In this document: positions 16,003 to 23,430 of the stretch, piece by piece
Numbering within the stretch: the first letter of the stretch is position 1
How the letters are laid out: each line of letters begins with the position of its first letter
Source of the DNA: Caballeronia peredens
GTDB taxonomy: Bacteria > Pseudomonadota > Gammaproteobacteria > Burkholderiales > Burkholderiaceae
DNA: 64,000 nt
Assembly (NCBI GenBank): GCA_001544595.2
Contig: FCOH02000002.1
Coordinates: forward strand, 186,001 to 250,000
Direction of reading: 5' to 3'
Notes under the pieces: generated by a model
Database searches by the model: none
What the model was told of the DNA's origin: nothing
Seen by the model: only the letters and a program-made list of their open reading frames with translations
Made by a program: the position numbers and the translations under genes

Positions 16003-16557
16003 ATGAACAAGGCATTTGTCAAAGAGTCCGACGACAGCGACGACGACCTCGAACTCGGCCAGCCGGACGTCCCGGCGGGCACGAAGAACTACATCACGCC
16101 TGCCGGTCATCAGCGCCTGCGCGACGAACTCCTGCAATTGCTCGACAACGAGCGGCCGGAAGTGGTGAGGCTCGTCTCGTGGGCGGCGTCGAACGGCGAT
16201 CGGTCGGAGAACGGCGACTATATCTACGGCAAGCGGCGCCTGCGCGAAATCGACCGGCGCATTCGCTTTCTCGGGAAACGGCTGGATCTCGCGGAAGTGG
16301 TGGACAGCAGCAAGCAGGAGAACGTCGATCAGGTGTTTTTCGGTGCGACCGTGGATTACGCTGCCGACGACGGCGACGTGAAAACGGTGACCATCGTGGG
16401 CGTGGACGAAGTGGATCTGGACCGCGGCTTCGTGAGCTGGATCTCGCCGGTCGCGCGGGCGCTTCTGAAGGCGAAGATCGGCGATACCGTCGCGCTGCAT
16501 ACGCCTGCGGGCGTGCAGCAGATCGATATCGTCGACGTGCGGTATCCGCCACGTTGA
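16003..16557 (+). CDS. greB: transcription elongation factor GreB
   Basis: GreB stimulates transcript cleavage by backtracked RNA polymerase. The N-terminal coiled coil (ITPAGHQRLRDELLQLLDNE, RSENGDYIYGKRRLREIDRR) carries the acidic DRSENGDY tip, and the C-terminal globular domain ends with VSWISPVARALLKAKIGDTV. I chose the ATG at 16003 (184 residues, MNKAFVKESDDSDD) over a TTG at 15961. An acidic N-terminal extension of about 25 residues precedes the Gre fold. Confidence 0.95.
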   Translation: MNKAFVKESDDSDDDLELGQPDVPAGTKNYITPAGHQRLRDELLQLLDNERPEVVRLVSWAASNGDRSENGDYIYGKRRLREIDRRIRFLGKRLDLAEVVDSSKQENVDQVFFGATVDYAADDGDVKTVTIVGVDEVDLDRGFVSWISPVARALLKAKIGDTVALHTPAGVQQIDIVDVRYPPR

Positions 16558-16587
16558 GCCGGTCGCGACACGTCACGCAGACGAAAA

Positions 16588-16612
16588 AAAGCCGCTCCGA
16601 AGAGCGGCTTTT
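16588..16612. terminator. bidirectional intrinsic terminator between greB and porin
   Basis: The stem GCCGCTC (16591-16597) and GAGCGGC (16602-16608) has a four-base loop CGAA and is flanked by AAAAAAA on one side and TTTT on the other. It can terminate greB on the plus strand and the porin gene on the minus strand. Confidence 0.9.
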
Positions 16613-16648
16613 CTACAGCAGGACTGCCTGTGAAGCTTGAAACCAGGC

Positions 16649-17806
16649 TTAGAAGCGGTGACGCACGCCAACCGTCGCCGAAACCTGGTTCGACGACGAC
16701 GACATACCCACGCCGTTGATCGTCGCACCGATCGGCAGATTGTCGTCGTCCGTCATGTGCTGGTATTCGCCTTGCAGGTACACGTCGGTACGCTTCGACA
16801 GCGCGTACGCCGTTTGCAGGCTGAACTGGTGGAACTTCGGCTTCTCGCCTGCGATGCGGCTGTCCGTGTACGTGTAAGCACCTGCGACCGACAGAGCCGG
16901 CGTCAGGTTGTAACGGCCGTTGACTTCGTAGTTCGTGAAGCGAACGTGGCTGTCGCCCAGGTTGATGTTGCCGGCGTTCGTTGCCACGTTGTTGAGCGAC
17001 GTAGCGTTGTCCAGCATCGTCTGCGTGAAGACGAAGCCGACCGTCGCCGGGCCGAACGCGTAGCTCAGGCCACCGCCGAAGATGCGCTGACGGCCAGCCG
17101 TGAACGGCGTGTTGTCGGTCGTGACCGCGCCGTTGACGTTGTTGGTCGGCGAGCCGACGTTGTTCAGCTGCATGTACGCGCCAGCGATGTTCAACGGGCC
17201 GTAGTTGTACGACGCGCCGACGCTGTACGCGCGGTTGTCCGCAAAGCCGCCCGCTTCGTTCGAGAAGCCGTACATTGCACCCAGCTTGAAGCCGGCGTAG
17301 TTCGCGCTCGAGTACTTGATCGAGTTGTTGACGCGGAACGTGTTGTCCAGGTTGTCGTTGTCGAACGGGTGGGCGAACTGCGTGCCGCCGTATTGCGTGC
17401 CGGTCAGGGCCAACGGGCCGAGGAAGTCGACCACGGAGTCATACTGACGGCCGAGGGTCACGGCACCGAACTGCGTGCTCGACAGACCGACGAACGCCTG
17501 ACGGCCGAACTCGCGACCACCTTGGCCGTTCGTACCGTTCATGATGTTGAAGCCGTTTTCCAACGTGAAGATTGCCTTCAGGCCGCCGCCGAGGTCTTCA
17601 GCACCGCGCAGGCCCCAACGGCTGCCGTTGACCGAACCGCTCGTCGCCTTGAAGTTGCTGTGACCGTCGCCGCCGGCGGTCGTCACGTTGTTGTTCGTGT
17701 AGGTGATGCCGGCATCGATCAGGCCGTACAGCGTGACGCTGCTTTGCGCATGGGCGGCGGTGGCAAAAACGCCCGTCAGGGCTGCGACCATGAGAGTCTT
17801 TTTCAT
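16649..17806 (-). CDS. general porin, beta-proteobacterial OmpC type
   Basis: This outer-membrane trimeric porin has 385 residues from the ATG at 17806, with GGAGT eight bases upstream. The signal peptide (MKKTLMVAALTGVFATAAHA) is followed by the family start QSSVTLYGLIDAGITYT. The protein continues with alternating beta strands and a PEFG-like loop region, and it ends in a final Phe (VGVRHRF), the outer-membrane assembly signal. The frame extends further upstream but only as a non-coding leader. A long AT-rich leader (17807-18220) suggests multi-factor regulation. Confidence 0.95.
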   Translation of the reverse strand: MKKTLMVAALTGVFATAAHAQSSVTLYGLIDAGITYTNNNVTTAGGDGHSNFKATSGSVNGSRWGLRGAEDLGGGLKAIFTLENGFNIMNGTNGQGGREFGRQAFVGLSSTQFGAVTLGRQYDSVVDFLGPLALTGTQYGGTQFAHPFDNDNLDNTFRVNNSIKYSSANYAGFKLGAMYGFSNEAGGFADNRAYSVGASYNYGPLNIAGAYMQLNNVGSPTNNVNGAVTTDNTPFTAGRQRIFGGGLSYAFGPATVGFVFTQTMLDNATSLNNVATNAGNINLGDSHVRFTNYEVNGRYNLTPALSVAGAYTYTDSRIAGEKPKFHQFSLQTAYALSKRTDVYLQGEYQHMTDDDNLPIGATINGVGMSSSSNQVSATVGVRHRF

Positions 17807-18209
17807 CTTTGTAACTCCGAGAGCAGATTGGGCCCAAGACCCAGCTTTGAGGAAACCTCGCTCCGGCGCGCTGCGAGAGGCGCGGGCGGAGGAGCAATGC
17901 ATCGGGCACCGACACATTTGTTTCCGGACCAGACGAAGTGTAAAGACGGTGTTACAGGCGGGATGTTCCGATTTCCGCAATAAACCATTCTTCTGGCCGC
18001 AATGATTGGGGCGACATATATTCTTCTTTATTTACAACGATTTATGGGCGAATAAAGGTGTAAGGAGGGAGGTGTCAACCAATTAGCGTTGCGCATGCGC
18101 GACAGCAAATGTCGGGGAAAAACAACTGGAAACTTCTCAAATTCGATTGTTGAGATTTTAGAAACAGAAGTTTGTGATTTTTGTTGGTAATTTGTGCCGG
18201 ACGCATCGC
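17807..18209. other. porin leader and promoter region, non-coding
   Basis: About 400 AT-rich bases separate the porin start from a candidate small RNA. I see no credible coding frame. On the minus strand there are AT-rich -10-like stretches (for example near 18015-18035), but no clear consensus promoter. The long upstream region is typical of porin genes controlled by regulators or small RNAs. Confidence 0.5.
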
Positions 18210-18215
18210 TATACT
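18210..18215 (+). promoter_or_regulatory. -10 element of candidate small RNA
   Basis: TATACT (18210-18215) matches five of six bases of the -10 consensus. The start point would be about 18221. The -35 region is poor, with a TTGGTA 20 bases upstream as the best candidate, so an activator or alternative sigma factor may be needed. Confidence 0.4.
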
Positions 18216-18220
18216 GGCAT

Positions 18221-18304
18221 CGCTGCTTTCCGAAGCAGACTTTTTCGTTGACGGAAAAGATCTCCAAACTTTGTCAGCGCGACTTCCCGGTCGCGCTTTT
18301 TTTT
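18221..18304 (+). ncRNA. candidate small RNA with strong intrinsic terminator
   Basis: An 84-base plus-strand transcript is predicted from the TATACT box to a classic terminator: stem AGCGCGAC (18276-18283) and GTCGCGCT (18290-18297) with the loop TTCCCG and eight T residues to 18304. A second hairpin CTGCTT-TCCG-AAGCAG (18223-18238) sits at the predicted 5' end, and a single-stranded A/T-rich middle lies between them. No coding frame ends before the terminator, so something non-coding must be transcribed into it. It is divergent from the porin gene. The 5'-hairpin, single-stranded centre and T-tailed terminator fit an Hfq-type sRNA (inference). Confidence 0.5.
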
Positions 18305-18323
18305 GCCATTTGCCTGGCTGAGT

Positions 18324-18572
18324 CTAGCCGTTAGTTTTGGCGCTCGGGGGCGCCCCGTCGGGCGTGACGAGATCGTCGTCCAGCGGGGTCGCCCAGTCTT
18401 CCATCACGTAGCGACGGGCGTCCATGGGCGACGACAGAAGGTTCTGCCAGTGATCGCCGTGCCAGGCGGGATCGAATTCCAGGAGTGAAGCACCCTGCGC
18501 ATCCGATGTAATGGACGGCGCGGTGATCGATTTGAACCATTGCATGATGCGTTTGAGTTGAGTCATCGGCAT
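18324..18572 (-). CDS. small hypothetical protein
   Basis: This 82-residue soluble protein starts MPMTQLKRIMQWFKSITAPS and has a strong ribosome-binding site GGGAGG four bases upstream of the ATG at 18572. The acidic C-terminal half contains YVMEDWATPLDDDLVTPDG. I do not recognise the family. Coding use is GC3-rich in this frame and the start signal is strong, so I think it is real. Confidence 0.6.
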   Translation of the reverse strand: MPMTQLKRIMQWFKSITAPSITSDAQGASLLEFDPAWHGDHWQNLLSSPMDARRYVMEDWATPLDDDLVTPDGAPPSAKTNG

Positions 18573-19266
18573 CGTCCTCCCTTACATTTATGTCGCGATT
18601 ATGTCTTCATATTGCTTAATGCCGGAGAATCGGGCAAGGCGAGTAAACACTTACGATTCGAATAATCCTGTTACTGCATGGATTTATTCAATGCGGAATG
18701 CGCGTATATGGTGCGAGTGAAGTTTATGACGCTATTCGGCGATTAACTATTTTCCGACAAAGTTTGACAATTCCTCGAACTCGGTAGATTTTGGTTTTCA
18801 TCAACGATGCGGGAAATGCCGAGACGCCATTTATTATCGCGTCGCAGCCTGTTCAATACGCCGTTTCTTCTTCGTCGAGCGCGAAAGGCGCTCAGCGCGG
18901 CGCCGGCCGTGCCTGTCCAGCCGGCCGGCAAGCGACGGAGCGGAGCGTCCTATGCGTCGGCGACGCAATCCGATGTTTAGTCGAGGGCGAACAAAACTCC
19001 CTTGTTAATCAGGGAAACATATTACGGGTTAGTCACTATTGCGACCCGAATCTCGACTTGACCTATTTAATCGCGAGATTCACGCAATCCGCGAGTCGGA
19101 CCAGATCGAATTCTGCCGGCGCTAAAAACGAACGCTTTCACCGAGAAGGAATTTCGCGCCGCTTTCTCAACGCCGCCCGATCCGGCGTGCTGCGTTAGAA
19201 TGGGCAATCCGCTTGTCATCGCGCATTTCTTCATCACGGCCGTTCGCGCCGATTCATCCGCCGTTC
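18573..19266. other. AT-rich intergenic region, no supported gene
   Basis: This stretch of nearly 700 bases is clearly AT-richer than its surroundings. It contains promoter-like pieces (TTGACA at 18764-18769, then TAGATT at 18785-18790 with a short 15-base spacer) but no frame with convincing coding character. The open frame at 18791-19198 is rejected because of its composition. The low GC content could reflect an old insertion or a regulatory region. Confidence 0.4.
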
Positions 19267-20415
19267 ATGATGCACCTCGAACCATCATCCAGCTTCGCGT
19301 ATCCCTCCGAGCCCGTCGTTTTCGTGGATCTCGAAACCACCGGCGGGACATTCGGCGTCGACCGCATCACCGAGATCGGCATCGTGGAGGTCGGTCCGCA
19401 GGGCGTGTCGCAGTGGACGTCGCTCGTCAATCCGCAGAAGCCGATTCCCGCGTTCATCCAGCAACTCACCGGAATCGACGACGCGATGGTCCGCGACGCG
19501 CCCACCTTCGAGCAACTCGCCGCGAGCCTGCTCGATCGCATGAACGGCCGGCTGTTCATCGCGCACAACGCGCACTTCGATCACGGCTTCCTGAAGGGCG
19601 AGTTCAAGCGCGTCGGGCTGCGTTTTGCGCCGGACGTGCTCTGCACGGTTCAACTGTCGCGCGCCGTGTATCCGGCCGAGAGCCGTCACGGTCTCGATGC
19701 GCTCGTGCAGCGGCATGCGCTCGTACCTTCGGCGCGGCACCGCGCGCTCGCCGACGCCGATCTCCTCTGGCAGTTCTGGCAACACCTGCATCGCGCGCAC
19801 GCGCCGGACGTCATGCAGGCGCATCTCGAACGGGTGACCCGCCGCTTCCAGCTCGCCGCGCATATCGACGAGGACACGATCGAGCGCATTCCAGCAGGCT
19901 GCGGCGTCTATCTGTTTTACGGCGACGACGACGTGCCGCTCTACGCCGGTCGAAGCGTGCGGCTGCGTCAGCGCGTGCGCGCGCATCTGGTCGGTCCGCG
20001 CCGCTCCGCGAAGGACTTGCGCCTCGCCGCACTAGTTCGCCGTGTCGAGTGGCTGGCGACCGGCGGCGAGATCGGCGCATTGCTCGCCGAAGCGCAATGG
20101 CTCGCGGTGCGGCGTCCGGCACATAATCGCGTGCCGAAAACCCGTTCAAACGATATGCGCGGCGCGCCGTGGCCTTACGCGGGCGCGATCGCCATCGAAG
20201 AGCGCGACGCGGCATCGGCGCAGCGGGTATGGCATGTCATCGACAACTGGCAGTATCTCGGCTCCGTCGATTCACTCGCGCAAACGGGCGCACTGCGCGC
20301 GGGCATCGCGGCGCCGGCGTTCGAGCTATCGACGTATCGGATATTGAGCGAGCGGCTCGCGCGTGGCCTGGCCGTCACGCCGCTCACCGCACAAACGCTC
20401 GCGAGCGCCGTCTAA
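19267..20415 (+). CDS. DnaQ-type 3'-5' exonuclease fused to GIY-YIG domain
   Basis: The protein of about 382 residues combines an N-terminal DEDDh exonuclease (VFVDLETTGG with D21 and E23 from the ATG at 19267; TRITEIGIVEV-like Exo I context; HNAHFDHGFLKGEF; ending with the LADADLLW helix) and a GIY-YIG endonuclease-like domain at about 205-290 (GVYLFYG, PLYAGRSVRLRQRV). The architecture resembles Cho/UvrC-related proteins annotated as polymerase III epsilon-like. A role in DNA repair or processing is inferred. Two adjacent ATGs (19267, 19270) lack a clear ribosome-binding site, so the start is uncertain. Confidence 0.8.
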   Translation: MMHLEPSSSFAYPSEPVVFVDLETTGGTFGVDRITEIGIVEVGPQGVSQWTSLVNPQKPIPAFIQQLTGIDDAMVRDAPTFEQLAASLLDRMNGRLFIAHNAHFDHGFLKGEFKRVGLRFAPDVLCTVQLSRAVYPAESRHGLDALVQRHALVPSARHRALADADLLWQFWQHLHRAHAPDVMQAHLERVTRRFQLAAHIDEDTIERIPAGCGVYLFYGDDDVPLYAGRSVRLRQRVRAHLVGPRRSAKDLRLAALVRRVEWLATGGEIGALLAEAQWLAVRRPAHNRVPKTRSNDMRGAPWPYAGAIAIEERDAASAQRVWHVIDNWQYLGSVDSLAQTGALRAGIAAPAFELSTYRILSERLARGLAVTPLTAQTLASAV

Positions 20416-20423
20416 CCGCGCGA

Positions 20424-21026
20424 TCAGCCGACCGCGCCTACACCGCCGCTCGCGCAGACATGCGACAAGGCGTGCGCGAGCGGCGCGTTCATCGACGAGT
20501 CGTAGCGCGTCAGATGCTTCCATCGCGAGACACTTTCCGCGAGGCGCACCGGGCAATCGTCCGCGTGGCGGATCGGCTCGACTTGCGCGAGCGCCGACAC
20601 GAGCGACTGCGTGAGGCGATCGAGCTTCGGGCGCGTGTCTTTCGCGAGATCGGGCGGCGAGCCCTCGGGCGCCGCTTTCAACGCGCGCCAGTTGGCGAAC
20701 AGTGCGTTCTGCGCGTCCTTGCTTGCTTCGATCTGATCGCGGAAGAACTGCCGCGCGAATTCGGGATCGACCTGCGCGGCGCTCGCCTTGTCCCCGACAT
20801 GCTTGAGCAACGCTTCTTCGCGCGGCGCATCGGTGATCGGCTCGTGATGCGCCCACTTCCAGCGCGCGACCGGCTCCGCGAGCGCGAGCCGCTGCGAGAC
20901 GAGGGCGATGAGATTGGTGAAGGCGGTGTCGTCGCCATCGGCGCGGACGGAGGCGGGTGCGGCGAGCGTGAACACGCAGGCGCAGGCGACGGAGGCGAGG
21001 AGGGAAGATTTCGATCGGCGGCGCAT
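20424..21026 (-). CDS. periplasmic chorismate mutase (AroQ-gamma type)
   Basis: Chorismate mutase converts chorismate to prephenate. From the ATG at 21026 the protein has 200 residues with a signal peptide (MRRRSKSSLLASVACACVFT, cleavage after the SVRA segment), so it is exported. The helical AroQ core shows LIALVSQRLALAEPVARWKW and FFRDQIEASKDAQNALFANW. Secreted gamma-class mutases occur in Mycobacterium, Pseudomonas and Burkholderia; their role outside the cytoplasm is unclear. The gene is convergent with the exonuclease gene. Confidence 0.85.
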   Translation of the reverse strand: MRRRSKSSLLASVACACVFTLAAPASVRADGDDTAFTNLIALVSQRLALAEPVARWKWAHHEPITDAPREEALLKHVGDKASAAQVDPEFARQFFRDQIEASKDAQNALFANWRALKAAPEGSPPDLAKDTRPKLDRLTQSLVSALAQVEPIRHADDCPVRLAESVSRWKHLTRYDSSMNAPLAHALSHVCASGGVGAVG

Positions 21027-21263
21027 CGGGATCCGGGCAAAAGCGCCAGAATAGCGCACTGTCGAATGAGCGCACGGTCGAGTGCGGTCGAGGGAAGATC
21101 GGCTGAGGAGGCGAGCCGCTTCACACGACTCGCCCGGGAACAGTCATGAAGGACGGGCGCGACGCATCCTGGCGTAAGCCATCTCCGGACCGTACGGTCC
21201 ATATGCGCCGCGCGCGGCGGGCGTCGTTCTCACGACGACGGGGTGATCCAGCGTATCCGCCTG

Positions 21264-21413
21264 TTATTTCGACTTCGCAGCACTATGCTGTTCGTCGAAA
21301 AAGGCCCGGACGTGCTCGGGCAACTCGCTCGCGAGAAACTCGACGCCAACCGGTTCCGGATCCGGACAGAACACCTTGTCGGGCGTCGGGATTTTCGTCG
21401 GTTTTGCGTCCAT
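21264..21413 (-). CDS. 49-residue hypothetical protein
   Basis: A short frame from the ATG at 21413 to a TAA at 21264-21266 encodes 49 residues: MDAKPTKIPTPDKVFC at the start, then GVEFLASELPEHVRAFFDEQ. The ribosome-binding site AGGAGAG lies six bases upstream. The amino-acid content is protein-like (amphipathic helix in the second half) and codons favour GC3. I do not recognise the family. It stands alone, with no coupled neighbour. Confidence 0.55.
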   Translation of the reverse strand: MDAKPTKIPTPDKVFCPDPEPVGVEFLASELPEHVRAFFDEQHSAAKSK

Positions 21414-21627
21414 GATTTCTCTCCTCTATGACTGCACACAATTGCGCCAACTGGCCGATGCGGCTATTGCACCGCCGCACGCGGCCGAAATAACGAATAC
21501 AGATCCCTCTTCAAATGCGTTATCGGATTTCTGCCGATTTGACTTGAGCAAAACCGGCAGGTATATCGCCCGACGCATGATCGTTCGTGTTTCGGGTAGC
21601 CAAGCATCGGTAAAGTATTACCGTCCC

Positions 21628-21831
21628 TCAATTCTCCCGCTGCAAAAACTGCAGAATGTCCGGTGTGATGACTTCGCTCGCGAGGGCCGCCCGGTCTGGC
21701 TTGCCGCTCGATGGAGTCATCGCGCACTTAAACTGTAGCGTTTCCTCTATGGATATAACGATACCGGGAAACCATCGTTGACGCTTGATGGTGCAGAGCG
21801 GAAAATGGCTTGTTGTTGTACGAAAGCGCAC
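21628..21831 (-). CDS. possible small hypothetical protein
   Basis: A 67-residue frame ends with a protein-like stretch (RAALASEVITPDILQFLQRE). The internal ATG at 21720 would give only 30 residues, and neither start has a good ribosome-binding site. It lies in an otherwise empty AT-rich region between the 49-residue gene and tRNA-Thr. I list it as a weak candidate. Confidence 0.25.
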   Translation of the reverse strand: MRFRTTTSHFPLCTIKRQRWFPGIVISIEETLQFKCAMTPSSGKPDRAALASEVITPDILQFLQREN

Positions 21832-22060
21832 ATAACGCGCGAATCAGGCGGGCGGCGATGCGGAACGTGAAATAGCTGACAGCGATTAGCGAATTCACAC
21901 GCAAGCCGTGAATGTCTCGAGCGGCTGTTGCATATGCGCAAATGGTTTGCGCGCTGGCCTGATCGATGTTCGCCTGGATGTCGACAAGTGTTGCCGGGCG
22001 AATTCAGATGATGACTGAGTCCAATCGTCATCCGGGCGCTCGAAACAAAGCCCAAAAGCA

Positions 22061-22094
22061 AAAACCCGCGTCACTTGCGTGAACGCGGGTTTTT
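22061..22094 (-). terminator. intrinsic terminator of tRNA-Thr
   Basis: The arms AAAACCCGCG and CGCGGGTTTT close a hairpin with an inner TCAC/GTGA pairing (22061-22094). It lies 14 bases beyond the tRNA-Thr 3' end on the minus strand and is followed there by a T run. Confidence 0.85.
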
Positions 22095-22107
22095 TGCGTG
22101 AATCTTT

Positions 22108-22183
22108 TGGTGCCGGAAAGAGGAATCGAACCCCCGACCTTCGCATTACGAATGCGCTGCTCTACCGTCTGAGCTATTCCGGC
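22108..22183 (-). tRNA. tRNA-Thr(CGT)
   Basis: The minus strand folds as a 76-base tRNA with acceptor GCCGGAA/TTCCGGC, anticodon loop TTCGTAA (anticodon CGT), T arm GGTTCGATTCC and an encoded CCA. Confidence 0.95.
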
Positions 22184-22236
22184 ATCAGAGAAACGAAATT
22201 ATAGCGACTGTTTTCTCATTTTGGCAAGACCCTGAA

Positions 22237-23256
22237 TCAAATTTTCTTTTCGAGATGGTAACGGGTCACGCGATCCACTTCGTTTTTCGAGCCGAGGAAC
22301 ACGGCGACGCGCTGATGCAGACTGGTCGGCACGATGTCGAGAATGCGCTCCTCGCCGTTGGTCGCGGCGCCGCCGGCCTGCTCGACGATGAACGCCATCG
22401 GATTCGCTTCGTACATCAGGCGCAGCTTGCCGGGCTTCGACGGGTCGCGGCGATCGGCCGGATACATGAAGATGCCGCCGCGCGTCAGGATACGGTGCAC
22501 GTCCGCGACCATCGACGCAATCCAGCGCATGTTGAAATCGTCCTTGCGCGGGCCGTCCTTGCCGGCGTTCAGCTCGCCGATGTACTGCTGCACCGGCTCG
22601 TACCAGTGGCGACTGTTCGACGCGTTGATCGCGTATTCGCGCGTCTCGACCGGAACCTTCATGTCGCGCTGCGTGAGCACCCACGAGCCGAGTTCGCGAT
22701 CGAGCGTGAAGCAGTTCACGCCGTGGCCGGTCGTCAGCACGAGCACCGTCTGCGGGCCGTACACCGCGTAGCCCGCGGCGACCTGCTGCGAGCCCGGCTG
22801 CATGAACGCCTGTTCGCTGGGTTCGACGCCGTCCGGACAGCGCAGCACCGAGAAGATCGTGCCGATCGACACGTTCACGTCGATATTCGACGAGCCGTCG
22901 AGCGGATCGAACGTCAGCAGATAGTTGCCCTTCGGATAGCGGTTGGGGATCGGGAAGATCTTTTCCATTTCTTCCGATGCCATCGCGGCAAGGTTGCCGC
23001 CCCATTCGTTGGCTTCGAGCAGGATTTCGTTCGAGAGCACGTCGAGCTTTTTCTGGACTTCGCCCTGCACGTTTTCGCTGCCGGCGCTGCCGAGCGCTTC
23101 GCCGAGCGCGCCCTTGCTCACGTGATAACCGATTTGCTTGCAGGCCCGCGCGACGACTTCGAGCAGCAGACGAAGATCGGCGGGCAGGTTCTGGTGTTCG
23201 CGCTGTTGCTCGATCAGATACTTGGTGAGCGTAGTGCGACTGGAGATGGAGGACAT
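22237..23256 (-). CDS. fbp: fructose-1,6-bisphosphatase class 1
   Basis: This gluconeogenic enzyme hydrolyses fructose-1,6-bisphosphate to fructose 6-phosphate. The protein has 339 residues from the ATG at 23256 ([18 protein letters not shown]) with GGAG upstream; the open frame upstream of this is not coding. The metal and substrate signature [20 protein letters not shown] is intact, as is [20 protein letters not shown]. Divalent-metal-dependent class I family. Confidence 0.95.
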   Translation of the reverse strand: MSSISSRTTLTKYLIEQQREHQNLPADLRLLLEVVARACKQIGYHVSKGALGEALGSAGSENVQGEVQKKLDVLSNEILLEANEWGGNLAAMASEEMEKIFPIPNRYPKGNYLLTFDPLDGSSNIDVNVSIGTIFSVLRCPDGVEPSEQAFMQPGSQQVAAGYAVYGPQTVLVLTTGHGVNCFTLDRELGSWVLTQRDMKVPVETREYAINASNSRHWYEPVQQYIGELNAGKDGPRKDDFNMRWIASMVADVHRILTRGGIFMYPADRRDPSKPGKLRLMYEANPMAFIVEQAGGAATNGEERILDIVPTSLHQRVAVFLGSKNEVDRVTRYHLEKKI

Positions 23257-23430
23257 GCGGGACTCCGTGAGCGTTAGACGAATAATCACGATTCTAACCG
23301 CTCGACCCGGCGGCTCCGTGTGACAGCGCCTCGCGCATCCGTTGCGCCGCCGCCATAGACAACAACGGCCGCAGCGCGACATTCCCGCGCGGCGGCCGTC
23401 GGACGGCGAAAACTTCCGACGAAACAGCGC

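Noticed and set aside
18791..19198. Plus-strand open frame of 135 codons in the AT-rich gap
   Set aside because: Amino-acid content and codon use do not look coding, it has no ribosome-binding site and it recalls no family.
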